Of a stretch of DNA of 64,000 bases, positions 29,446 to 40,138 are shown one piece after another. Within the stretch, counting starts at the first letter, position 1. Each line of letters begins with the position of its first letter. Under the pieces are notes generated by a model. The model was not told where the DNA came from. It saw nothing but the letters and a program-made list of their open reading frames with translations, and searched no databases. Origin of the DNA: Hyphomicrobiales bacterium (lineage in GTDB: Bacteria > Pseudomonadota > Alphaproteobacteria > Rhizobiales > Beijerinckiaceae); the NCBI GenBank assembly GCA_027484655.1, contig JAIXSM010000015.1:1-64000 (forward strand). The letters run 5' to 3'. The position numbers and the translations under genes were made by a program.

Positions 29446-29474
29446 ACGGAAACGCCGGCCACGGGGGCCGGCGT
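29446..29474 (-). terminator. Terminator-like hairpin downstream of efp
   Basis: Minus strand: ACGCCGGCC-cccgt-GGCCGGCGT followed by TTCCGTTT. Confidence 0.55.
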
Positions 29475-29518
29475 CCAGTTTTCAGCAAGAAGCAAGGATG
29501 CAGGGCGCGTGCGCCGCA

Positions 29519-30088
29519 TCAATCCTTGGCGCGCTCCACATAGGAGCCATCTTCCGTCTGCACGACCACGCGGGTGCCGGCCTGGATGTGCGGAGGCACC
29601 ATGCAGCGCGCGCCGTTCGACAGGGTCGCGGGCTTGTAGGAGGAGGACGCGGTCTGGCCCTTCACCACCGGCTCCGTCTCGACAACCTCGAAGACAACGC
29701 GCTGGGGCAGCTGGATGGCGACCGGCACGTTGTTGAAGACGCTGAGCATCACCTTCATGCCTTCCTGGAGGTAGATCGCCTGGTCGCCCAGCACGTCCGT
29801 GGAGACGGGCAGCTGGTCGTAGGTCTCCTGGTTCATGAAGTGGTAGCCCTCGCCGTCCTGGTAGAGGAACTCGAACTCGCGGTCCTCCACGTAGGCGCGC
29901 TCGACCTGCTCGGTCGTCTTGTACCGGTCAGAAACCTTCACGCCATCGGAGATGCGGCGCATGTCGATCTGCGTGGTGGGCGTGCCCTTGCCCGGATGGA
30001 AGCTTTCGGCGGAGAGAACGGCGTAAAGCTGGCCATCCTCACGCTCGATGATGTTGCCTTTGCGGATGGAGCTTGCGATGACTTTCAC
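29519..30088 (-). CDS. efp: elongation factor P (GTG start)
   Basis: '[91 protein letters not shown]'. Confidence 0.96.
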   Translation of the reverse strand: MKVIASSIRKGNIIEREDGQLYAVLSAESFHPGKGTPTTQIDMRRISDGVKVSDRYKTTEQVERAYVEDREFEFLYQDGEGYHFMNQETYDQLPVSTDVLGDQAIYLQEGMKVMLSVFNNVPVAIQLPQRVVFEVVETEPVVKGQTASSSYKPATLSNGARCMVPPHIQAGTRVVVQTEDGSYVERAKD

Positions 30089-30189
30089 GGGATCAGTTCC
30101 TCGATTGCGGGGCCACTGAGCCTTTGCCCCCTGCGCCCGGTTCGAAATCGGGCCGCACAATAGCGATTCACGCGCAAATCGCCAGTCGT

Positions 30190-31248
30190 ATGTCCCAGAG
30201 CCCCTCCCCCTGGTGGTCGCCCAGCGTCCACGCCGACCGCCGCCCCCTCCTGCTCGCCCGCGCGCGCACATTCTCCGAATGGAGAAAGTGGTTCGCGGGC
30301 AGAGACTTCCTTGAGGTGGACACCGCCGCGCTGCAGATTTCCCCCGGCAACGAGGCCCACATCGGCGCCTTCGCCACCGCGTTCGAGGGAACTGACGGCG
30401 CCGCCCCGCTTTACCTCCACACCTCGCCGGAGTTCGCCTGCAAGAAGCTGCTGGCCGCAGGCGAGACGCGCATCTTCAGCCTTGGCCATGTGTTCCGCAA
30501 CCGGGAGCGCGGCCCCCTGCACCATCCCGAATTCACGATGCTGGAATGGTATCGGGCGGGCGAACCCTATGACGCGCTCATCGCCGATGTGGCGCAGCTG
30601 TGCGCGCTGGCGGCGCAGGCGGCGGGGTCGCGCGTGTTTCAGCACAAGGGGCTGACGGCGGATCCGTTCGCAGAGCCCGAGCGCGTCAGCGTGTGCGCGG
30701 CGTTCGCCCGCCACGCCGGGATCAATCTGGAGGAGACCCTGCGCGCCGACGGGGAGAACGACCGGGACGCGCTCGCAGGCCACGCCCGCGCAGCGGGGAT
30801 GCGGGTGAGCGACGACGATTCCTGGGCCGATCTGTTCAGCAAGATCATCGCAGAAAAGGTCGAACCAAAGCTTGGCGTGGGCCGGATCACGATCCTAGAC
30901 CGGTATCCGGTCTGCGAGGCGGCGCTCGCACGCCGTGCGCCTGACGACCCCCGCCTCGCCCAGCGCTTCGAGGCGTACGCCTGCGGGGTCGAAATCGCGA
31001 ACGCTTTCGGGGAGTTGACCGACGCCGCCGAGCAGCGCCGCCGGTTCGAGGCGGAAATGGCCGAGATGGAGCGCGTCTATGGCGCCCGTTACCCGCTCGA
31101 CGAGGATTTTCTAATGGCGCTCAACCACATGCCGGATGCGTGCGGCGTGGCGCTGGGCGCCGACCGCGTCGTGATGCTGGCGACCGGCGCCGGCAACGTC
31201 GAGAGCGTGATCTGGACCCCCGTCGCACGATCCGGCCCAGGCGGTTGA
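30190..31248 (+). CDS. epmA: EF-P lysine aminoacylase EpmA (GenX/PoxA)
   Basis: Class II LysRS core: '[24 protein letters not shown]', '[47 protein letters not shown]', '[12 protein letters not shown]'. Confidence 0.93.
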   Translation: MSQSPSPWWSPSVHADRRPLLLARARTFSEWRKWFAGRDFLEVDTAALQISPGNEAHIGAFATAFEGTDGAAPLYLHTSPEFACKKLLAAGETRIFSLGHVFRNRERGPLHHPEFTMLEWYRAGEPYDALIADVAQLCALAAQAAGSRVFQHKGLTADPFAEPERVSVCAAFARHAGINLEETLRADGENDRDALAGHARAAGMRVSDDDSWADLFSKIIAEKVEPKLGVGRITILDRYPVCEAALARRAPDDPRLAQRFEAYACGVEIANAFGELTDAAEQRRRFEAEMAEMERVYGARYPLDEDFLMALNHMPDACGVALGADRVVMLATGAGNVESVIWTPVARSGPGG

Positions 31249-31321
31249 AGATGATCGCGCGAGCGGGGCGACCTCGTCGCGCGTTGCGTCCCTGACCGCT
31301 TTGGCCCTAAGCAATCGGTCC

Positions 31322-32422
31322 ATGACCGCCTTCCCCCACAACGGCGGCGCCGCGCGCCGGCCCGCCCTGGCGCTTTCGCGCCGCCCCCTGCGCAACCCCG
31401 ATGATCTCGCGGCCGCGGGGCTTGTGGCGGCGGACGATGCGGCCGCGCTGCACGAAGTCAGCGCGCGCTACGCTGTCGCGGTGACGCCGGCCATGGCGGA
31501 CCTCATCGACACTGCGGACCCGGCGGACCCGATCGCGCTGCAGTTTCTGCCCGACGTCCGCGAGCTGGAAACCCTGCCCCAGGAGCGCGCGGATCCCATT
31601 GGCGACGACGCCCACGCGCCGGTGGAGGGCGTGGTGCATCGCTATCGCGACCGGGCGCTGCTGAAGCTCCTGCACGCCTGCGCGGTCTACTGCCGGTTCT
31701 GCTTTCGCCGCGAAACCGTGGGGCCGGGCGGGGCGTCGTCGCTGTCGCCGGAGGCGTTCGCCCGGGCGATGGACTACCTGCGGTCGCATCGCGAGATCTG
31801 GGAGGTGATCCTCACGGGCGGCGACCCGCTGGTGATGGCGCCGCGCCGCCTCGCCGAGGTCATGCGGGCTCTGGGCGACATCGATCATGTGAAGATCGTG
31901 CGAATCCACACCCGCGTGCCCGCCGTAGACCCCGAGCGCATCGACCCGGCCATGGTCGAGGCGCTGAAGGCCAGCGGCAAGACGGTGTACGTGGCGTTGC
32001 ACGCCAACCACCCCCGGGAACTGACCCCCGCCGCACGCGCGGCCTGCGCCCGCCTGATCGACGCGGGGCTCCCCATGGTGAGCCAGACCGTGCTGCTGAA
32101 GGGCGTGAACGACGACCCGGACGTGCTCGCCGCGCTCATGCGCGCGTTCGTGGAGACGCGGGTCAAACCCTACTACCTGCACCATCCCGATCTCGCGCCC
32201 GGAACCGGCCACATGCGTGTGGACATTGCGCGCGGCCGGGACATCATGGCCGCCTTGCGCGGGCGCCTGTCCGGCCTGTGCCAGCCCGAGTATGTGCTCG
32301 ACATTCCCGGCGGGCACGGCAAGTCGCCCATCGGGCCGGTCTACGCCGAACCCGGCGCGGACGGCGGCTGGCGCGTCGCCGACTACGCCGGCGGCGTTCA
32401 TATCTATGAGGATTTTCGCTGA
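31322..32422 (+). CDS. epmB: EF-P beta-lysylation protein EpmB (lysine 2,3-aminomutase-like radical SAM)
   Basis: 'LLKLLHACAVYCRFCFRRETVG' CxxxCxxC, 'EVILTGGDPLVM', 'RIHTRVPAVDPERI'; follows epmA. Confidence 0.93.
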   Translation: MTAFPHNGGAARRPALALSRRPLRNPDDLAAAGLVAADDAAALHEVSARYAVAVTPAMADLIDTADPADPIALQFLPDVRELETLPQERADPIGDDAHAPVEGVVHRYRDRALLKLLHACAVYCRFCFRRETVGPGGASSLSPEAFARAMDYLRSHREIWEVILTGGDPLVMAPRRLAEVMRALGDIDHVKIVRIHTRVPAVDPERIDPAMVEALKASGKTVYVALHANHPRELTPAARAACARLIDAGLPMVSQTVLLKGVNDDPDVLAALMRAFVETRVKPYYLHHPDLAPGTGHMRVDIARGRDIMAALRGRLSGLCQPEYVLDIPGGHGKSPIGPVYAEPGADGGWRVADYAGGVHIYEDFR

Positions 32423-32484
32423 CCGCCCGTCTCGCGCGGCCTCGGTTATGATCCGCGCTGATTCGAAACTCCGGAGCGCCCCTC

Positions 32485-34866
32485 GTGAATAGCCTGCTGC
32501 GCCTGATACGCCCCACGCTGGCGGCCCTGACGCTCACGATCCTGCTCGCGGGAGCGCTGACTCTGTCCGCCGACGCCCAGACATCGCCGACGGCGACGCA
32601 GGCTCTCGACAGCACGCGCGCATCGCTGGAGCGCATCGAGCGCACGCTGGAGCGCCCTGACCTCGCCGACAGCGCGCTCCAGTCCCTGCGGACGGAGCTT
32701 GGGCCCATCGCCAGCGCGAACGAGGAACTGCTTGAGGATCTGCAACCGCGCCTCGAAGGCGCCCGCGCCAGACTCGAGCAGATCGGCAAGCCGACGCCGG
32801 GCACGCCCGAAGCGGCGCTCGCCGCGACCGAGCGGGCGGAGCTGCAAAAGCAGTTCGACGAGCTGGACGGACAGGTGAAGCGCGCCCGGCTCCACGCCGT
32901 GCAGGCGGAGCAGCTTGGCGCGAGCATCGTCAACCGCCGCCGGGCGATCTTCCAGCAGGCGCTTTTCGCCCGCGCCTCCAGCGTGCTCTCGCCGCGCCTG
33001 TGGTTCAACGGCATCAGCGAGCTGCCGACAGACATGCGCGCTGTCGGGATGCTCCTCAGCGACTGGGGATCTCTCGCCGCCGCGCGGCTGACAGGCGGCG
33101 CGCTCTTCAGCTGGCTGCTGGGCAACATCGCGCTTGTTCTGGCGGTGCTTGTGGCCCTCAAGGGCGCGCGGCAGTTGATGGGACGGCCGAAAACGCTGGC
33201 CGATCCCACGCCGCTCCAGAAAGCCGCCGGCGCGGTGTGGGTCGCCGTGGTCACCGCCACGATCCCTATCGTCGCAGCGCTGGCGTTCATCGAGATCGCG
33301 CGGCTGCATGACCTGTTCAACGCGCGCCTTGAACCGCTCGTTCACGCCGGCTTCGACGCGGTGCGCCGCATCGCCATTGTGCTGGGCGTGACGCGCGGCC
33401 TGCTGGCCGTGGACAGGCCGCAATGGCGCCTGCTCGAACTGACGCAACCGACCGCCGAGCGCCTCGCGCGGCTGGCCGTCACCGTGGCGATCATCGTCTC
33501 CGCCACCAAGATCATCGAGGCGATGAGCGACCAGGTGGCCGCGTCCGTGGCGGTGTCCGTGCTCACCCGGGGCGTGGGCGCGGTCGCCGTCGCGCTCGCC
33601 ATGGCGCTCACGCTCTACGGCGTCGCCGCGCGGCAGGACGAGGCGGAGGAGGAGTTCGGACCACGGCTCACGCCGCGGCGCGACTGGTACGCCATCTGGC
33701 GCCTTCTCGCGTGGGCGTCGATCGTCACGATCCTCGTGTCCTGCGCCATCGGCTTCGTCGCGCTTGCGAGCTTCATCGTCGATCAGATCGTATGGGTGAC
33801 GTTCGTTCTCGCTGCGGGATACATGTTTTACGCAGTGGCGACCCGGGGCGTGGACACCGCGTTCAAGCCCGGCTCCGTGGCGGGCCGCGCCGCCATGAAC
33901 ACGGTGGGCCTGAGCGGGGGCTCCCTGCGCCAGATCGCGACGCTGGTGCAGGGCGCGCTGTCCCTCGTGCTGCTGGTGGTTGGCGGCATGCTGATCCTCG
34001 CGCCCTGGGGCGTCGAATCAAACGACATGCTCGCCAACGTGCGCGCGGCGTTCTTCGGCTTCCGGGTGGGCGACCTCACCGTGTCGCTCTCCACGATCTT
34101 CCTCGCGCTGTTCCTGTTCGCGGGCGCGATCGTGTTCACGCGCATGTTGCAGGACTGGCTGGAAAACCAGTACCTGCCGACGACGCCCCTCGACGTGGGC
34201 CTGCGCAACTCCATCCGCACGAGCGTCGGCTACGTAGGCTTTTTCCTCGCCGCCGCCATTGCGCTTGGCTACATGGGGGTGAGTTTTGACCGGCTCGCCA
34301 TCGTCGCCGGCGCGCTGTCGGTGGGCATCGGCTTCGGCCTTCAGTCCATCGTCAACAACTTCGTCTCCGGGCTTATCCTTTTGTGGGAGCGGGCGATCCG
34401 CGTCGGCGATCTCATCACCGTGGGAGACGACCAGGGTCTGGTGCGGCGCATCAACGTGCGCTCGACGGAAATCGAAACGTCGGATCGCGTGACCGTGATC
34501 GTGCCAAACTCGAACCTCGTCGCCGGCGTGGTGAAAAACTGGGTGCGCACCGACCGCGTGAGCCGCATCCGCCTGCCTGTTTCGGTGAGCCTCGGGGTCG
34601 AGCCGGACCGGGTGCGGGATCTCCTGATCGCCTGCGCCAACGCCCACGATCTCGTGCTTGACCAACCCGCGCCCACTGTGGCGTTCGTGGCCATGACGGA
34701 CACCGCGCTTCGCTTCGAGCTGATCTGCTTCGCCGGAGACGTCGAAAAGGCCGGCAGAATGCGCTCGGACCTCAACTTCGCCATCTTCGCGCGGCTGCGA
34801 GAAGCCGGCGTCCTGCCGGCGCCAAAGCCCGAAGACGAGCCGCCCACGGTCAGGATTGGTAACTGA
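32485..34866 (+). CDS. MscS-family mechanosensitive ion channel with DUF3772-type N-terminal periplasmic domain (GTG start)
   Basis: 'LGYMGVSFDRLAIVAGALSVGIGFGLQSIVNNFVSGLILLWERAIRVGDLITVGDDQGLVRRINVRSTEIETSDRVTVIVPNSNLVAGVVKNW'. Confidence 0.93.
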   Translation: MNSLLRLIRPTLAALTLTILLAGALTLSADAQTSPTATQALDSTRASLERIERTLERPDLADSALQSLRTELGPIASANEELLEDLQPRLEGARARLEQIGKPTPGTPEAALAATERAELQKQFDELDGQVKRARLHAVQAEQLGASIVNRRRAIFQQALFARASSVLSPRLWFNGISELPTDMRAVGMLLSDWGSLAAARLTGGALFSWLLGNIALVLAVLVALKGARQLMGRPKTLADPTPLQKAAGAVWVAVVTATIPIVAALAFIEIARLHDLFNARLEPLVHAGFDAVRRIAIVLGVTRGLLAVDRPQWRLLELTQPTAERLARLAVTVAIIVSATKIIEAMSDQVAASVAVSVLTRGVGAVAVALAMALTLYGVAARQDEAEEEFGPRLTPRRDWYAIWRLLAWASIVTILVSCAIGFVALASFIVDQIVWVTFVLAAGYMFYAVATRGVDTAFKPGSVAGRAAMNTVGLSGGSLRQIATLVQGALSLVLLVVGGMLILAPWGVESNDMLANVRAAFFGFRVGDLTVSLSTIFLALFLFAGAIVFTRMLQDWLENQYLPTTPLDVGLRNSIRTSVGYVGFFLAAAIALGYMGVSFDRLAIVAGALSVGIGFGLQSIVNNFVSGLILLWERAIRVGDLITVGDDQGLVRRINVRSTEIETSDRVTVIVPNSNLVAGVVKNWVRTDRVSRIRLPVSVSLGVEPDRVRDLLIACANAHDLVLDQPAPTVAFVAMTDTALRFELICFAGDVEKAGRMRSDLNFAIFARLREAGVLPAPKPEDEPPTVRIGN

Positions 34867-34915
34867 ACGTCAGGATTTGACCCTTACGCCTAAACGGCTG
34901 ATTGCAAGGACACCC

Positions 34916-35425
34916 ATGGCTCTTCCCTATCTCTGCTCGCTGGCCGCCGCGGCCGGGCTCACCCTTGCGGGCTGCTCCACCGCGCCCCCGCCCAGGCTTC
35001 CGGAAGGCCAGCCGGGATTCTACGTCAATCTGGCGCAGCAGGGCGCGAAGCTCGACATGGCCGCCGCCCGGGACATGATCTCCCTCTACCGGCGCAATCA
35101 GGGCCTGGGTCCGCTCACCCTCGACCCCAAGCTCCAGCAGGCCGCCCAGGCGCAGGCGGACGCCATGGCCCGCGCCGGGCAGGTGTCACACGGCCCCGGC
35201 TCCCTGCAGTCGCGTCTGGCGCGGCACGGGGTCGATCCCGGCCGCGCGACGGAAAACGTGTCCGCCGGGTACTATACCGTGGCGGAGGCGTTCTCCGGCT
35301 GGCGGGACTCGCGGCCCCACAACGCGAATATGCTCAACCCGCACATGAAGCGGATGGGCATAGCCACCGCCTACGCGCCCGGCGCCAAGTACAAGGTTTT
35401 CTGGGCTCTGGTGATGACGGACTGA
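34916..35425 (+). CDS. CAP/SCP domain lipoprotein
   Basis: 'LAGCSTAPP' lipobox; 'LQQAAQAQADAMARAGQVSHGPGSLQSRLARHG...ATENVSAGYYTVAEAFSGWRDSRPHNANMLNPHMKRMGIA'. Confidence 0.9.
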   Translation: MALPYLCSLAAAAGLTLAGCSTAPPPRLPEGQPGFYVNLAQQGAKLDMAAARDMISLYRRNQGLGPLTLDPKLQQAAQAQADAMARAGQVSHGPGSLQSRLARHGVDPGRATENVSAGYYTVAEAFSGWRDSRPHNANMLNPHMKRMGIATAYAPGAKYKVFWALVMTD

Positions 35426-35429
35426 AGGC

Positions 35430-36224
35430 TCATCGGTCAGCCTTCAGCCGGCCCAGTTGCATCCGCGCGATGACCTGCATGGACACCGCGCGGGGCGAAA
35501 GCCCCGACGTCGCCGCGAGGAAGCGGTTCACAAAGCCCGGCACGACAACCGTCTTGCCCTTCATGAACCCATCGTAGCCAACCTGCGCGACGGACATGGA
35601 GGACGCCATGGGCATGGCGCCGAACGGACTTTCCCCGGCGCCGGCCCGCTCAAAAAACTCTGTCTTCGTAGGCCCCGGGCACAGGGCCGTCACGCGCACG
35701 CCCTCGCCTTTCAGTTCGTGCGACAGCGCCTGCGAAAATGACAACACGAACGCCTTTGTGGCGTAGTAAACCGCCATGCCCGGCCCTGCATAGAACGCCG
35801 CGGTGGAGGCCACGTTCAGCACGCCGCCGCGGGCCGCGCGCACCTGCGGCAGGAAGGCCAGCGTCAGATCCGTCAGCGCGCGCACGTTGAGATCGATCAT
35901 CCGCACCTGTTCGGCGCGATCCAGATCGGCGACAGCGCCGATAAGCCCGAAGCCTGCGTTGTTGACCAGCATGGACACCCGCGCGCCCTTGGCCGCCAGC
36001 GCATCCATCAATCCATCGGCTGCCCCGGCCTGCGCCAGATCAGCCTCGACCAGCAGCGGCCGCGGCGCGCCTGAGCCTGCGATTTCATCGGCGAGCGCGG
36101 AGAGGCGGTCGCCGCTGCGCGCGGCGATCGCCAGCCGGTGGCCGTTGCGGGCGAACACACGCGCCAGATCGGCGCCGATACCGGCCGACGCCCCGGTGAT
36201 GAGAACGACATCCTCCCCGCTCAT
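35430..36224 (-). CDS. SDR family NAD(P)-dependent oxidoreductase
   Basis: 'VVLITGASAGIGADLARVFARNGH', 'NNAGFGLIGA', 'YYATKAFVLSFSQALSHEL'. Confidence 0.92.
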   Translation of the reverse strand: MSGEDVVLITGASAGIGADLARVFARNGHRLAIAARSGDRLSALADEIAGSGAPRPLLVEADLAQAGAADGLMDALAAKGARVSMLVNNAGFGLIGAVADLDRAEQVRMIDLNVRALTDLTLAFLPQVRAARGGVLNVASTAAFYAGPGMAVYYATKAFVLSFSQALSHELKGEGVRVTALCPGPTKTEFFERAGAGESPFGAMPMASSMSVAQVGYDGFMKGKTVVVPGFVNRFLAATSGLSPRAVSMQVIARMQLGRLKADR

Positions 36225-36425
36225 GACCGGGATCCCGGGTGCGACGCGCAAGCCACGCCTTCGGCCACGAAACTGTGCAATCCCTCGAACATGTGAATAG
36301 CCTTTTCGCCCCTGCGCCGGCCGCTCCGGTCTGGTCCGCTTCAATCCGGCCCCTTATGCTGATATGGGTCCGCCACGATAAACTGCCAGGCGCGCCTGCC
36401 GCGCCGCCGCGAAGGGGGAGATGAC

Positions 36426-38753
36426 ATGGGAGAGTTTGCGCTTGGCCAGCCGGTGTCGCGCTTCGAGGATCCGCGCCTCATCCAGGGCGGCGGCCGCTAC
36501 GTGGACGACCTTGCGCTCCCCGGCATGACCCACGGCGTCGTGCTCCGCTCGAAGCACGCGCACGCAAAGATCCTGAACATCGACACGAGCCGCGCCAAGG
36601 CCGCCCCGGGCGTTCTCGCCGTGCTCACCCATGCGGACTGGGCCGCCTCCGGCTACAGCTCGCTGCCGCTGCCCACCGGCAAGAAGAAGCGCGACGGATC
36701 CCCCATCTACGCCCCGCCCCTGCCCGGCCTCACCGGCGACCGGGTGCGCTGGGTGGGCGATTTTGTGGCGTTCGTGGTTGCGGAAACCCGCGAGCAGGCG
36801 CTCGACGCGCTCGAACTGATCGAGGTCGACTACGAGCCAGTGCCGGCGGTGTTCACGGCGGAAGACGCCCTGAAGCCCGGCGCGCCCGCTGTGCATGACG
36901 CCAACCCCGACAACATCTGCTTCGTCCACACCGAGGGCGACAAGGCCGCCACCGACGCCGCTATCGCCAGCGCGCCGCATGTGGTGAAGCAGCGCTTCTT
37001 CATCAACCGCGTGATGGCCGCCACCATGGAGCCGCGCGGCAGCGTCGGCGTCTACGACAAGGCGTCGGACCGCTACACGATTTACACCACGCTCCAGCGC
37101 GCCCTCGATTTCCGCGAGAAGCTGGCGCAGACGCTGCGCATCCCCGAGAGCAAGCTGCGCGTGGTCGCCGGCGACATCGGCGGCAGCTTCGGCATGAAAT
37201 CCGGCGTCTACAACGAGGTTGGCCTTGTGCTGCTGGCCTCGAAGAAGATCGGGCGCCCGGTGAAGTGGACCGCGACGCGAACAGAATCCTTCCTCGCCGA
37301 CGCAGCGGGCCGCGACAACCTGACGGAAGCCGAGCTGGCGCTGGACAAGGATGGAAAGTTTCTTGCGCTGCGCATCAAGACGCTGGCCAATCTCGGCGCC
37401 TATGTGCAGCCGGGCTCCGACGGCGGGCCAGTGAGCAATCTCGGCACGCTGGCGGGCGTCTACACCACGCCGGCGATCCACGTGGATGTGACGGCGGTCT
37501 TCTCCAACACCCACTGGATGCGCCCCTACCGTGGCAACGGACGCCCTGAAGCCGCTTACGTGATCGAGCGCATCATCGACATCGCCGCTGATCGACTCGG
37601 CTTCGATCCTGTGGAGCTGCGGCGCAAGAACATGATCGCGCCCAGCGCCCTGCCCTACAAGACCGCCCTGTCGTTCACCTACGACTCCGGCGAGTTCGAA
37701 AAGTGCATGGACATGGCGCTGACCATGGCCGACTGGAAGGGTTTTGAAGCCCGTCGCGCGGAGGCGCGCAAGCGCGGCAAGCTGCGCGGCATCGGCCTGT
37801 CCAACTCCATCGAGAAGGCGGGCGCCGCCGGCTACGAGGGCGCGGAAATCCGCTTTGATCGCGGCGGCAGCGTCACCATTCTCTCGGGCGCCGTGAGCCA
37901 CGGACAGGGCCACGAGACCGTGTTCAAGCAGCTGGTGTGCGACAAGCTGGGGCTTGATCCCAAGGATGTGCACTACGAGCAGGGCGACACCGACGTGGTG
38001 TTCTTCGGCGAGGGCACAGGCGGCTCGCGCACGTCCTCCATCGGCGGCGGCGCCATGCTGATGGCGACCGGCAAGATCATCGACAAGGCGAAGAAGATCG
38101 CCGCCCACGCCATGGGTGTTGATGATGTCGACTTCCAGGACGGTGTGTTCGTCAACCGGCAGACCAACCAGACGCTGACCATGACGGAGGTGGCGCTGCG
38201 CGCCGCCAACCCGGACAAGATCCCGCGCGACATGGAGCCCGGCCTTAACGCCAGCGCGGTCTATCACCAGCGCAAGGCGAACTATCCCTCAGGCTCCCAC
38301 GTGTGCGAACTGGAGATCGATGAGGAGACGGGCGCGGTCGAAATCGTGCGCTACAACGTCGTGGACGACGTGGGCAACGTCATGAACCCGCTGCTGCTCA
38401 AAGGGCAAATCCACGGCGGCGTCGCCATGGGCATCGGCCAGATGCTGATGGAGGACATCAAGTACGACGAGAACGGCGAGCTGCTCACCGCCTCGTTCAT
38501 GGATTACGCCATGCCGCATGCGGACACCGTGCCGTACATGGAGGTGAAGAGCCATCCGTGCCCCACGCCCTCCAACCCGCTGGGCGTCAAGGGCGCGGGC
38601 GAGGCGGGCTGCGTCGGCGCGCTGCCGGCGGTGGGCAACGCGCTCGTGGACGCGCTCTCGCATCTGGGCGTCGATGACGTGCCCATGCCCGCGACGCCGC
38701 TGGCGCTGTGGCGCATCATCAACGCGCACAAGCAGAAAGCAGCGGCCGAGTAA
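36426..38753 (+). CDS. xanthine dehydrogenase family molybdopterin-binding (large) subunit, CoxL-like
   Basis: 'GQPVSRFEDPRLIQGGGRYVDDL', 'VAGDIGGSFGMKSGVYNEV', 'MRPYRGNGRPEAAYVIERIID', 'GVKGAGEAGCVGALPAVGNALVDAL'. Confidence 0.93.
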   Translation: MGEFALGQPVSRFEDPRLIQGGGRYVDDLALPGMTHGVVLRSKHAHAKILNIDTSRAKAAPGVLAVLTHADWAASGYSSLPLPTGKKKRDGSPIYAPPLPGLTGDRVRWVGDFVAFVVAETREQALDALELIEVDYEPVPAVFTAEDALKPGAPAVHDANPDNICFVHTEGDKAATDAAIASAPHVVKQRFFINRVMAATMEPRGSVGVYDKASDRYTIYTTLQRALDFREKLAQTLRIPESKLRVVAGDIGGSFGMKSGVYNEVGLVLLASKKIGRPVKWTATRTESFLADAAGRDNLTEAELALDKDGKFLALRIKTLANLGAYVQPGSDGGPVSNLGTLAGVYTTPAIHVDVTAVFSNTHWMRPYRGNGRPEAAYVIERIIDIAADRLGFDPVELRRKNMIAPSALPYKTALSFTYDSGEFEKCMDMALTMADWKGFEARRAEARKRGKLRGIGLSNSIEKAGAAGYEGAEIRFDRGGSVTILSGAVSHGQGHETVFKQLVCDKLGLDPKDVHYEQGDTDVVFFGEGTGGSRTSSIGGGAMLMATGKIIDKAKKIAAHAMGVDDVDFQDGVFVNRQTNQTLTMTEVALRAANPDKIPRDMEPGLNASAVYHQRKANYPSGSHVCELEIDEETGAVEIVRYNVVDDVGNVMNPLLLKGQIHGGVAMGIGQMLMEDIKYDENGELLTASFMDYAMPHADTVPYMEVKSHPCPTPSNPLGVKGAGEAGCVGALPAVGNALVDALSHLGVDDVPMPATPLALWRIINAHKQKAAAE

Positions 38754-38761
38754 GCCGCCGC

Positions 38762-39082
38762 TCAGAAATTGAACAGCGGCGAGGGGCGCCCCGGCGGATC
38801 GAAAGGTCGCGGCAGCGTCTCGCCGCCGTAGCGTCCGCGCTGGTGATCCCACGCCGGGCGCCCCCAGATCGTGTCCATGTTCACGTAGTTTTGCAGCGAG
38901 CCCGGCGGCACGATGGGGCCGCTGTCGGTGAATGGGCGCCGGCGAATGGTGAGCGGCGGCGCGCCGGCGCTGCGGATCGCGCTCTCGCGGTCGCGCCGGG
39001 TCTGCGCGCTGGCGTCTGCAAGGAAGGCGAACGCCGCGACGCCGACAGCGGCCACGGCCAGAACTGCATTCAGTGTGCGCAT
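38762..39082 (-). CDS. hypothetical small exported protein (106 aa)
   Basis: Clear signal peptide 'MRTLNAVLAVAAVGVAAFAFLADASAQ'; no family recognised. Confidence 0.6.
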   Translation of the reverse strand: MRTLNAVLAVAAVGVAAFAFLADASAQTRRDRESAIRSAGAPPLTIRRRPFTDSGPIVPPGSLQNYVNMDTIWGRPAWDHQRGRYGGETLPRPFDPPGRPSPLFNF

Positions 39083-39159
39083 CGATCAGTCCCCTTATCC
39101 CGGCTGTCTCGCCTGACAACCTCGACGGAGGGGAAGCGGTTCCTCAAAGGTCTGCGGCG

Positions 39160-39921
39160 TCACCGTCGCCGCTCGGGCGCGACGTTGGCCACCCGCGCGC
39201 GGCATTCGGGCGCGCGGCTCCGGGCGCGGGCGAAAAACGCGGCCGCCGCCGGATCGGCGGAGCGGTCGGCGATCGCCAGCCCCTCAAGGGCGCACACGAG
39301 CGCGTCGCGGGTTTCCCGCTCGCCCGCATCCATGCAGCCAAGACCGGAGATAACGAGCAGCGGGGCAGAAGCCTCATGACGGAAGCCGAGGCACGTGCGC
39401 GCGCCCTCGGCCCCGCGCACGCGCAACGCGCCCACATGGAAGGCGCCGAGGCGCGTCGGCGCCACATCGGGAACCGCAGCCGCCCTTTCCAGCGACAGCC
39501 CGGCCTCGCCGGCGCGTCGCGCCATCTCCAGCCAGAAGGAGACGCTGGCGCCCGCATCGTCGCCAGCGCGAAAGAGGCTCAAGCGCAGGTGCGGCGATCC
39601 GGGATCCGGCGAGCCGAACGCCAGTTGCTCGATGCGCCCGGGGCCAGTCGCCTGACGACGCGCATGATGAAACGCAGGCGCCGCGCCGAACGCATTGGGC
39701 TGCATCGCGAAAAGTCGGGCGCCCTGGGCATCCTCGAACCATGCCGGGGCGGGCGCGGGATCGGGATCGGGTGCGGAAGCGAGAGCGGCCGGGGCGGAGC
39801 GGGGCTCGTCAAGGCCCGCATAGCCGCCCAGAAATCCGGCGACAGCGCCCGCCACGAGAACGCAGCCCACGAGGCCCAGCGGACGGCGGCCGGCGGCGAG
39901 GAGCCTGTACGCGTGTGACAT
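39160..39921 (-). CDS. hypothetical membrane-anchored protein
   Basis: N-terminal TM 'LGLVGCVLVAGAVAGFLGGYAGL', intact 253-aa ORF in a gap. Confidence 0.6.
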   Translation of the reverse strand: MSHAYRLLAAGRRPLGLVGCVLVAGAVAGFLGGYAGLDEPRSAPAALASAPDPDPAPAPAWFEDAQGARLFAMQPNAFGAAPAFHHARRQATGPGRIEQLAFGSPDPGSPHLRLSLFRAGDDAGASVSFWLEMARRAGEAGLSLERAAAVPDVAPTRLGAFHVGALRVRGAEGARTCLGFRHEASAPLLVISGLGCMDAGERETRDALVCALEGLAIADRSADPAAAAFFARARSRAPECRARVANVAPERRR

Positions 39922-40138
39922 CCGTCGCTCCGGGGCCCCAGCGGCCCCACATGCGCAGGATTCCGGCCAAACGGATTAACGGAATCATTACAGGCGCCCT
40001 CTCGCCTGCCCTAAAGGTTAACAAAGACTTGAGAGCGTGCGGCCATGCTGGCGCCGGATTGACTCGGACGCGCCCCCATGGTGTTGACGGGCAAATTTTT
40101 CAGCCGGTCCCCCCCGGCGGTCAGCAAGGATCACGCAC

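Noticed and set aside
36354-38267. 637-aa minus-strand ORF
   Set aside because: Antisense to the molybdopterin subunit gene; no family signal.
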